A stretch of DNA of 24,082 nt from Bacteroidales bacterium. GTDB lineage: Bacteria; Bacteroidota; Bacteroidia; Bacteroidales; Bacteroidaceae. Shown in pieces: positions 7,693 to 14,243 of this stretch (the stretch's first letter is position 1; each line of letters begins with the position of its first letter). Below the pieces are notes generated by a model. The model had not been told where the DNA came from, made no database searches, and worked only from the letters and a program-made list of their open reading frames with translations. A program made the position numbers and the translations under genes. Location: contig SFCP01000026.1 in the NCBI GenBank assembly GCA_004558535.1, positions 1-24,082 of the forward strand, in the 5' to 3' direction.

Positions 7693-7730
7693 GTTAAAGT
7701 TGAAGCCCTTGGGACGCCCATTTTCCGGGG
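7693..7730 (+). repeat. Dispersed 39-bp intergenic element, copy 2
   Basis: This is the second copy of the element at 10-48, sharing GTTAAAGTTGA and CCCATTTTCC. It lies between the AT-rich (7551-7655) and GC-rich (7806-8079) 21-bp arrays, which suggests that element and arrays form one composite intergenic unit. Confidence 0.55.
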
Positions 7731-7805
7731 CGAAAGGGCAGGCGGAAAGCCGGGAGGAGAGAGGGATGCGCCGGGCTGCAGGCGGGAGGTGCCGGCGGGG
7801 AGGAC

Positions 7806-8079
7806 GAAAGAGGACCGCGGGGAGGACGAAAGAGGCCGCGGGGGCAGCAAAAGAGCAGGCGAGGGAGGCGAAAGAGAGCGCGGGGACAGCGAAAAGGACA
7901 GCGGGAACAGCGAAAGAGCAGGCAGGTGAGAGCGAAAAGGAGCGCGGGGAGGACGAAAGAGAGCGCGGGGAGCAGCGGAAAGGACCGCGGAGGCAGCGAA
8001 AACGACCGCGGGGGCAGCGGAAAAGCAGGCAGGGAGGACGAAAAGGACCGCGGGGGCAGCAAAAGAGCAGGGAGGCAGC
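7806..8079 (+). repeat. GC-rich degenerate 21-bp tandem array (thirteen units)
   Basis: Thirteen consecutive units of 22, 21, 21, 21, 21, 22, 21, 22, 21, 21, 21, 21 and 19 nt each begin with a GAAA/AAAA core followed by a GC-rich stretch such as GGACCGCGGGGGCAG. Units 3, 6, 11 and 13 carry a GAGCAGG/AGCAGGCAGG variant instead. The plus strand is almost entirely purine-rich. Frames are open on both strands, giving low-complexity K/E/R/A/G or P/S/F/L proteins with no recognisable domain, so it is treated as non-coding. Confidence 0.8.
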
Positions 8080-8129
8080 GGGAATTAAGCCCATCGGAGC
8101 GCCGGAAGCGTTAATCTTTCGTTAAAAAA

Positions 8130-8141
8130 GCCTATATAGGC
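8130..8141. promoter_or_regulatory. Perfect 12-bp palindrome upstream of the ftsX -7 box
   Basis: GCCTATATAGGC is perfectly self-complementary and ends 22 bp before the -7 box, where the -33 element would be expected. No TTTG is visible there. It could be an activator or repressor site; inferred from position only. Confidence 0.35.
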
Positions 8142-8163
8142 GGCACGAAACGGCTTCCTTTTG

Positions 8164-8171
8164 TACTTTTG
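8164..8171 (+). promoter_or_regulatory. -7 box for the ftsX operon
   Basis: TACTTTTG fits TAnnTTTG and lies 84 bp before the ftsX ATG. No later promoter was recognised within the closely spaced run that follows, so it may drive all genes up to 17111. Confidence 0.55.
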
Positions 8172-8255
8172 TACGAATTTGTGGCCCATAGGCCCTTTTC
8201 GCAAGGGAACGGCGGGCCGGAAACGGGGAACCAAGTACCCGGAACATTGAAAATC

Positions 8256-9128
8256 ATGCGCAAGAAAAACAGAAAAAGCAGCGGCCACTTTGCCACACTG
8301 ACCTCGTGCATCAGCACCACTCTGGTACTGATTCTGCTGGGCAGCGTGGTATTTTTCGTTACCATGGCCGAAAACTTCAGCAACCGCGTACGGTCGGAAA
8401 TGCCCGTGGCCGTACTGCTCAAGGACAGCATACCGGCCGACGCTCTGCAGGCACTGCAGGCACAACTGCGGGGGAAACCCTACGTCAGGTCCGTCACCTA
8501 TGTGTCGAAAGAGCAGGGTGCCAAGGAAACCTACGAGAGCATGCAGATGCAACCGGGAGAATTTCTCACCGACAATCCCATCCTGGCCGAACTCGAACTG
8601 AGCCTGCACGCCGAATATGCCAACAAGGAGAGCATCAACCGCATTGCACCCGAAATCCGAAAGAGCCCCTACGTGGCCGATGTCGTCTATCCCATCGAGG
8701 AAATCGACAACCTGAACCACACCATTCCCATCATCGGCACGGTACTACTGAGCGTGGCCGTCCTGCTCACCTTCATCACCTTCGCACTTATCAACAACAC
8801 CATCCGCATGAGCATCTACGCACGACGCTTCCTCATCCACACCATGAAAATGGTGGGAGCACGATGGAGCTTCATCCGACGCCCGTTCATGCGACAGGCA
8901 TTCTGGATCGGCTTCTCGGCCGCTGCCATCGCCGACGGACTGATCGGAGCAGGCATCTGGTACCTGCAGAGGATGGACGTCTACGTGTCGGAACTCATCA
9001 CCCCCCGCGTGCAAATTCTCACCCTGGGCAGCGTAGTAGTCTGCGGCTTGGTGCTGACCCTCGTCTGCGCCTACTTCTCCGTGAACAAGTACCTGCGGAT
9101 GCGCGGCGGCGATGTCTACCTGAATTAA
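8256..9128 (+). CDS. ftsX: Cell division protein FtsX
   Basis: A 290-residue inner-membrane protein of the ABC-transporter-like FtsEX complex, which controls peptidoglycan hydrolases at the division septum. There is an N-terminal cytoplasmic tail rich in K/R, a first membrane segment at about 17-37, a long periplasmic domain, and three more membrane segments in the last 130 residues, the usual FtsX layout. The C-terminal motifs RMSIYARRFLIHTMKMVGA and FIRRPF are typical. The frame stays open upstream to 8169, but that codon lies in the promoter; the ATG at 8256 fits the family N-terminus. ftsE is not adjacent. Followed after 15 nt by a DUF3098 gene, as in other Bacteroidetes. Confidence 0.93.
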   Translation: MRKKNRKSSGHFATLTSCISTTLVLILLGSVVFFVTMAENFSNRVRSEMPVAVLLKDSIPADALQALQAQLRGKPYVRSVTYVSKEQGAKETYESMQMQPGEFLTDNPILAELELSLHAEYANKESINRIAPEIRKSPYVADVVYPIEEIDNLNHTIPIIGTVLLSVAVLLTFITFALINNTIRMSIYARRFLIHTMKMVGARWSFIRRPFMRQAFWIGFSAAAIADGLIGAGIWYLQRMDVYVSELITPRVQILTLGSVVVCGLVLTLVCAYFSVNKYLRMRGGDVYLN

Positions 9129-9143
9129 CAAACACCTAATGAT

Positions 9144-9413
9144 ATGAAACAAAAGAAAGAATTTGCCTTTGCACGCATGAACTTCATCCTGCTGGGCATC
9201 GGCATGGCCGCAGTCATCCTCGGATTTATACTGATGTCGGGAGCAGGCAGCGACATGGAGCACTTCAATGCAGAGATATTCAGCGCGCGCCGCGTCAAGG
9301 TGGCCCCCGCCATCTGCCTGGCCGGCTACCTCTTCATCGTCTATGCCATCCTGCACAGACCCAAGGACTGCCAGACAAATACAGACGAGAACCAGCCGGA
9401 ACAGAAGCCTTAA
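9144..9413 (+). CDS. DUF3098 small membrane protein
   Basis: An 89-residue protein with two predicted membrane segments (about 13-31 and 52-70), separated by a short loop containing SARRVKVAPA, and a polar C-terminal tail. DUF3098 proteins are found next to ftsX and uppP across Bacteroidetes, and that order is kept here (15 nt after ftsX, 21 nt before uppP). Context suggests an envelope or division-related role, but no function is established. Confidence 0.85.
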   Translation: MKQKKEFAFARMNFILLGIGMAAVILGFILMSGAGSDMEHFNAEIFSARRVKVAPAICLAGYLFIVYAILHRPKDCQTNTDENQPEQKP

Positions 9414-9434
9414 TCCCCCAAAACTACCACCTAC

Positions 9435-10268
9435 ATGGACACACTGGAAGCCCTCATCCTGGGACTCCTGCAGGGCCTGACGGAATACCTGCCGGTCAGC
9501 AGCAGCGGCCATCTGGCCATCGGCTCTGAACTGCTGGGCGTCGAGGCCGAGGAAAACCTGATATTCACCGTCGCCGTACACGTGGCCACGGTGCTGAGTA
9601 CGCTGGTCGTGCTCGGCCACGAGATCTTGAAAATCTTTACCGGCAGTTTCCGCCCGCTGAACAGCGGGGGCACGGGACTGAACCGGCTCAACGAGGACCA
9701 GCGCTACCTGCTCAACATCATCGTGTCGATGATACCCATCGGCATCGTGGGCATACTCTTCAAGGAACAGGTGGAAAGCATCTTCGGCTCGGGGCTGATG
9801 GTCGTCGGCATCTGCCTGCTGCTCACCGCCGCCCTGCTCACCTTCTCCTACTACGCCCGGCCGCGGGCCAAGACCCGCATATCCGTGCGCGACGCCTTTA
9901 TCATCGGCGTGGCACAGGCGCTGGCCGTACTCCCCGGCCTGAGCCGTTCGGGCAGCACGATAGCTACGGGCCTCATTCTGGGCAACCGGAAAGAACAGAT
10001 GGCCCAATTCTCCTTCCTCATGGTCATCCCGCCCATTTTGGGCGAAGCCCTGCTCGACACCATCAAGGCTGCGAAGGGCGGCATGGCTGCTGCCTTCGGC
10101 GACCTGAGCGTCACGTCCCTCGTCGTAGGATTTCTGGCTGCCTTCATCTCGGGCGTGATTGCCTGCAAATGGATGATTGGCATCGTCAAGAAAGGCAAAC
10201 TCATCTACTTCGCCTATTACTGCCTCGCCGTGGGACTTATCACCCTCGTATCGAGCTTTCTGAAATAA
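9435..10268 (+). CDS. uppP: Undecaprenyl-diphosphate phosphatase
   Basis: A 277-residue polytopic membrane enzyme of the BacA/UppP family. It recycles undecaprenyl pyrophosphate to the monophosphate carrier used for peptidoglycan and surface glycan synthesis. Both catalytic signatures are present: GLTEYLPVSSSGH (14-26) and PGLSRSGSTI (167-176). Length is normal. It sits between DUF3098 and truB in the conserved Bacteroidetes order. Confidence 0.96.
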   Translation: MDTLEALILGLLQGLTEYLPVSSSGHLAIGSELLGVEAEENLIFTVAVHVATVLSTLVVLGHEILKIFTGSFRPLNSGGTGLNRLNEDQRYLLNIIVSMIPIGIVGILFKEQVESIFGSGLMVVGICLLLTAALLTFSYYARPRAKTRISVRDAFIIGVAQALAVLPGLSRSGSTIATGLILGNRKEQMAQFSFLMVIPPILGEALLDTIKAAKGGMAAAFGDLSVTSLVVGFLAAFISGVIACKWMIGIVKKGKLIYFAYYCLAVGLITLVSSFLK

Positions 10269-10326
10269 CAACGGACCGAACGGTTCCGCCTCTCTCCACC
10301 CTCAACTCCACCCTACACACCGCAGT

Positions 10327-11064
10327 ATGAACTTCCTGGCCGGACAGACCCTCGCCTTCGACAAGCCCTACGGCATCACCTCCTTTGCCCTCGTCGGCAA
10401 AGTGCGCTGGCTACTCACCCGACGCATGGGAGGACGGAAAATCAAGGTGGGCCACGCCGGCACACTGGACCCGCTGGCCACCGGCGTGATGATCATCTGC
10501 ACCGGACGCGCCACGAAGCAAATCGAACAGCTGCAGGCCGGCGTCAAGGAGTACGTGGCCACACTGCAACTGGGAGCTACCACGCCCAGCTACGACCTGG
10601 AGCATCCCGTCGACGCCAACTATCCCACCGACCACATCACACGGCCGATGATCGAGGAAACCCTGCAAACCTTCATAGGCGAAATCATGCAGGTGCCCCC
10701 GGCATTCTCGGCCTGCAAGGTGGAGGGGAAACGCGCCTACGACCTGGCCCGCCGCGGCGAGGAGGTGGCGCTGAAAGCCAAGCCCCTGCGCATCGACGAA
10801 ATCGAACTGCTCGACTTCAATGCCGACACGTGGCAAATCAGCATACGGGTGGTCTGCTCGAAAGGCACATATATCCGCGCACTGGCCCGCGACATCGGCC
10901 ACGCACTGGGCAGCGGCGCACACCTGACGGCACTGCGACGCACCCGCGTGGGCAACTACCGCGCCGAAGAATGCCTCACGCTGGAACAATTCGAACAATG
11001 GCTCTCGGAAATCGAGGTCGAGACCGAACCGGACAGCCCCACGACTCCCACAAACAATCAATAG
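10327..11064 (+). CDS. truB: tRNA pseudouridine(55) synthase
   Basis: A 245-residue TruB that isomerises U55 in the T-loop of tRNAs. It shows DKPYGITSF (12-20), the catalytic-Asp motif GTLDPLATG (45-53, Asp48) and VEGKRAYDLAR, followed by CSKGTYIRALARDIG. It is somewhat shorter than the E. coli enzyme and lacks its C-terminal extension, as is common in Bacteroidetes. A 58-nt gap precedes it and 20 nt separate it from queA. Confidence 0.95.
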   Translation: MNFLAGQTLAFDKPYGITSFALVGKVRWLLTRRMGGRKIKVGHAGTLDPLATGVMIICTGRATKQIEQLQAGVKEYVATLQLGATTPSYDLEHPVDANYPTDHITRPMIEETLQTFIGEIMQVPPAFSACKVEGKRAYDLARRGEEVALKAKPLRIDEIELLDFNADTWQISIRVVCSKGTYIRALARDIGHALGSGAHLTALRRTRVGNYRAEECLTLEQFEQWLSEIEVETEPDSPTTPTNNQ

Positions 11065-11084
11065 AAAAATATATCCGCGCGATC

Positions 11085-12137
11085 ATGAAACTTTCCCAAT
11101 TCAAATTCAAACTTCCCGAGGAGAAAATCGCCCAATACCCGGCACCCCACCGCGACGAATGCCGCATGATGGTGCTCCATCGCAAGACCGGAGAAATCGA
11201 ACACAAGACCTTCAAGGACATCCTGGACTACTTTGACGAAAACGATGTCTTTGTGTTCAACGATACCAAGGTCTTCCCCGCACGCCTCTACGGGAAAAAG
11301 GAAAAGACCAACGCACGCATCGAAGTCTTCCTGCTCCGCGAACTCAACCAGGAGCTCCGCCTGTGGGACGTACTCGTAGACCCCGCACGCAAAATCCGTA
11401 TCGGCAACAAACTCTACTTCGGCGAAGACCAATCCATCGTGGCCGAAGTCATCGACAACACGACCAGCCGCGGACGTACCCTGCGATTTCTCTACGACGG
11501 CGACCACGATGAATTCAAAAAGTCCCTCTACGCCCTGGGCGAAGCCCCGCTGCCCCGATTCGTGGGCCGCGAGTCGGAACCCGAAGACCTGGAGAATTTC
11601 CAGTGCATCTTTGCCCGTCACGAGGGAGCCGTCACCGCACCGACCGCCGGCCTGCACTTTTCGCGCGAACTGATGAAGCGCATGGAAATCAAAGGCATCG
11701 AGTTCGCCTTTATCACCCTGCACTGCGGACTGGGCAACTTCCGCAATACCGACGTCGAGGACCTGACGAAGCACAAGATGGACAGCGAGCAGATGTTTGT
11801 CGAGGCTGATTGCTGCCGCATCGTCAACCAGGCCAAGGACAACGGCCATAAAATCGTGGCCGTGGGAACTACCGTGCAGCGCGCACTGGAAGCCTGCGTC
11901 GGACCCGACCACCACATCAAGGAATACGAGGGCTGGACCAACAAATTCATCTTCCCGCCCTACGAATTTGGCGTGGCAGACGCCATGCTCGTCAACTTCC
12001 ACCTGCCTTACTCCACCCTGCTGATGCTCACAGCGGCCTTCGGAGACTATGACTTCACGATGAAGGCATACGAAGAGGCAATCAGTGGCGACTACAAGTT
12101 TGGCCCCTACGGCGATGCCCTGCTCATTCTGGACTAA
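11085..12137 (+). CDS. queA: S-adenosylmethionine:tRNA ribosyltransferase-isomerase
   Basis: A 350-residue QueA that transfers the ribosyl moiety of SAM to preQ1 in tRNA to make epoxyqueuosine. Motifs include VFNDTKVFPARL, GEAPLPRFV, EGAVTAPTAGLHF (from about residue 180), ITLHCGLGNFR and the C-terminal NFHLPYSTLLMLTAAF. The frame is open back to 10830 inside truB, but family members start at MKLSQF, so the ATG at 11085 is used. Full length. Confidence 0.96.
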   Translation: MKLSQFKFKLPEEKIAQYPAPHRDECRMMVLHRKTGEIEHKTFKDILDYFDENDVFVFNDTKVFPARLYGKKEKTNARIEVFLLRELNQELRLWDVLVDPARKIRIGNKLYFGEDQSIVAEVIDNTTSRGRTLRFLYDGDHDEFKKSLYALGEAPLPRFVGRESEPEDLENFQCIFARHEGAVTAPTAGLHFSRELMKRMEIKGIEFAFITLHCGLGNFRNTDVEDLTKHKMDSEQMFVEADCCRIVNQAKDNGHKIVAVGTTVQRALEACVGPDHHIKEYEGWTNKFIFPPYEFGVADAMLVNFHLPYSTLLMLTAAFGDYDFTMKAYEEAISGDYKFGPYGDALLILD

Positions 12138-12143
12138 GCCGTG

Positions 12144-12623
12144 ATGCAGACGCTCTACGTGGCACTGGGTGCCAACCTGGGCGACCGCGCCGAAAACCTG
12201 CGGCAGGCCATTCGGGAAATGGCCACCCGCATCGGCGAACCGGTGGCGGTCTCGGCGTTCCGCGAGACGCAGCCCGTCGGATTTACCTCGCCCCACGCCT
12301 TTCTGAACGCCGCGGCAGCCTTTCGCACGGAGCACGACGCCCCCACCCTGCTGCGGATGACACAGGAGATCGAACGCCAATTGGGACGCACACACAAGAG
12401 CCGCGACGGACAATATGCCGACCGCTGCATCGACATCGACCTGCTGCTGCTCGCAGACACGGTGTGGCAGAGCCCGGAACTGACCCTGCCGCACCCACAC
12501 CTCCACGAGCGCGACTTTGTCCTTGACCCGCTGGCCGAGATTGCCCCCACAGTCGTCCATCCCACGCTTCACTGCACCATAGCCGAGCTGGCCGCACGAC
12601 TGCACCGGACTTCGTGCAAATAA
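12144..12623 (+). CDS. folK: 2-amino-4-hydroxy-6-hydroxymethyldihydropteridine pyrophosphokinase
   Basis: A 159-residue HPPK of folate synthesis, which transfers pyrophosphate from ATP to the pterin alcohol. Signature segments are GANLGDR (9-15), FLNAAAAF and the HPPK pattern RDGQYADRCIDIDLLLL (Arg94; DID at 97-99), then LPHPHLHERDFVL. A GTG at 12141 directly precedes the ATG at 12144 and either could be used. The gap to queA is 6 nt. The stop codon overlaps by one base an in-frame ATG (12623) of the next gene. Confidence 0.94.
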   Translation: MQTLYVALGANLGDRAENLRQAIREMATRIGEPVAVSAFRETQPVGFTSPHAFLNAAAAFRTEHDAPTLLRMTQEIERQLGRTHKSRDGQYADRCIDIDLLLLADTVWQSPELTLPHPHLHERDFVLDPLAEIAPTVVHPTLHCTIAELAARLHRTSCK

Positions 12624-12661
12624 TGCGGCCACCGGGATTTACCACAACCCAAATGCCCCAC

Positions 12662-14218
12662 ATGAAAACCATAGCCATTGTCCTGGCAGCAGGCAGCGGG
12701 CGCCGCTTCGGCGCAGCCGTGCCGAAACAATACCTACAGCTGGGCGCGCACACCGTACTGGAGCACGCCGTGCTGGCTTTCGAGCGTCACCCGTCCGTGG
12801 ACGAGGTGACGATTGTCGTACATAGCGACTACCTGGAGCAGGTCAGCACACTCCGCGAAGCCCGCGGGTGGCACAAAGTGCGCCACGTCATCGCCGGTGG
12901 CGCCGAGCGCACAGACAGCACGCGCGCCGCGCTGCAACTCTATGCCGGCGAGGATTGCCGCCTGCTCTTCCACGACGCCGCACGCCCCCTGGTGACCGCC
13001 GAAATCATCAGCCGCGTCCTGACAGCCCTTGACCGGGCGGAAGCCGTAGGCGTGGCGCTCCCCGTGGCCGACACCATCGTGCGCGAAAACGGCAGCCGGC
13101 TGTGCGGCACCCTGGACCGCGCAGAGCTGCGGGCTCTCCAGACGCCGCAGGGCTTCCTGTGCGCCACACTGGCCAAGGCCTACGCTGCCGCAGATGCCGC
13201 GCCGGGGACCTTTGCCGCCACCGACGACTGCAGCCTCGTTCGCCATTTCCTGCCGGATACGCCCGTTGCGCTCGTCGAGGGCGCGCCGTGCAACATGAAG
13301 CTGACCGGGCCGGACGACCTGCCCCTGCTGGAGCGCTTCCTGGCACAGCGGACAACAGCCACCACCACTTCCCCCGCACCACAAGGCCACGACGCATCCC
13401 CCGCAACGGACGACCCCGTCATCGCGCACAACCAGCGCCACCTGCGGGCCATGCAGGAGAAACTGCTGCACATCCTCGTCGAAACGGCAGCCCTGTGCGA
13501 CCGCCACAACATACCCTACTGGCTCGACAGCGGGACCTTGCTCGGCGCCGTCCGCCACGGCGGCTTCATACCCTGGGACGACGACATCGACATCTGCATC
13601 CCGCGCGAACACCTGCCCCGACTGATCGAAGCGGCCCGCCACGACTTGCCCGCAGACCTTTACCTGCAGTGCCCCGAGACGGAACCGGCGGTGCAACTTC
13701 CCATCTACAAGGTGCGCGACCGTTTCTCCTACCTCGTCGAGGCGGGCGATGATTTCGCACGCAGCTACGGCAAAGGACTCTTCGTCGACATTTTCCCCAT
13801 GGAGGCCTGGCCCTCGCTCCCGGACAAGCTGTCGCGCCGACTGGCCCGCGGCTACTGCCGCGCCAACACCATCCTGCACAACGCGCACTACTACAGCTGG
13901 AAAGCAACGGCCGAACTCTTCTACTTCGGCGGCAAGCGCGCGCTCCTGGCGGCGGCCTGGCAAATGGCCAAGTGGCTGCGCCCCTGTGACACGTACTACT
14001 CCAACATCCCCACTGCCAGCGGCAATGGCAACCGCCACCTGCGCACGACCATCTTCCCCCTGGGTGAAATCACCTTCGAGGGACATACGTTCAAGGCTCC
14101 GGCCGACGTGGACCGCTACCTGCGCGATCTCTTCCACGATTATATGCAATTGCCGCCCGAAGACCAGCGCAAGGGTCACGCCGTCTTCTACGTAGAGGAC
14201 CTGGCCGACCGTTCCTAA
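12662..14218 (+). CDS. Fused IspD/TarI-type cytidylyltransferase and LicD-type phosphotransferase
   Basis: A 518-residue two-domain protein. Residues 1-230 are an IspD/TarI-family CTP:sugar-alcohol-phosphate cytidylyltransferase: LAAGSGRRFG (8-17), PKQYLQLG (21-28), HDAARP (104-109), QTPQGF (160-165), TDDCSLV (187-193) and NMKLTGPDDL (211-220). A T/A/P-rich linker (231-252) leads to a LicD domain with YWLDSGTLLGAVRHGG (286-301) and PWDDDIDI (304-311), the nucleotidyltransferase-fold signature of phosphocholine/ribitol-phosphate transferases. Domain order is activation then transfer, parallel to the separate human proteins ISPD and FKTN/FKRP. The first domain may be the cell's IspD (MEP pathway) or make CDP-ribitol or another CDP-alcohol; sequence reading cannot decide. 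An ATG at 12623 would add 13 residues, but the IspD domain begins at MKTIAIVLAAG. Confidence 0.88.
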   Translation: MKTIAIVLAAGSGRRFGAAVPKQYLQLGAHTVLEHAVLAFERHPSVDEVTIVVHSDYLEQVSTLREARGWHKVRHVIAGGAERTDSTRAALQLYAGEDCRLLFHDAARPLVTAEIISRVLTALDRAEAVGVALPVADTIVRENGSRLCGTLDRAELRALQTPQGFLCATLAKAYAAADAAPGTFAATDDCSLVRHFLPDTPVALVEGAPCNMKLTGPDDLPLLERFLAQRTTATTTSPAPQGHDASPATDDPVIAHNQRHLRAMQEKLLHILVETAALCDRHNIPYWLDSGTLLGAVRHGGFIPWDDDIDICIPREHLPRLIEAARHDLPADLYLQCPETEPAVQLPIYKVRDRFSYLVEAGDDFARSYGKGLFVDIFPMEAWPSLPDKLSRRLARGYCRANTILHNAHYYSWKATAELFYFGGKRALLAAAWQMAKWLRPCDTYYSNIPTASGNGNRHLRTTIFPLGEITFEGHTFKAPADVDRYLRDLFHDYMQLPPEDQRKGHAVFYVEDLADRS

Positions 14219-14243
14219 TTCCTTACCTCCCGAACATTTTCCT

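Noticed and set aside
7510..8094. 194-residue minus-strand frame covering both 21-bp arrays
   Set aside because: It is Pro/Ser/Phe/Leu/Arg low complexity produced by translating the repeats; no start context or domain. Kept only as a note on the heptad frame.
7700..8125. 141-residue plus-strand frame over the GC-rich array
   Set aside because: It starts at a TTG, consists of Lys/Arg/Glu/Gly/Ala repeats and has no homology that I recognise; better explained as repeat DNA.
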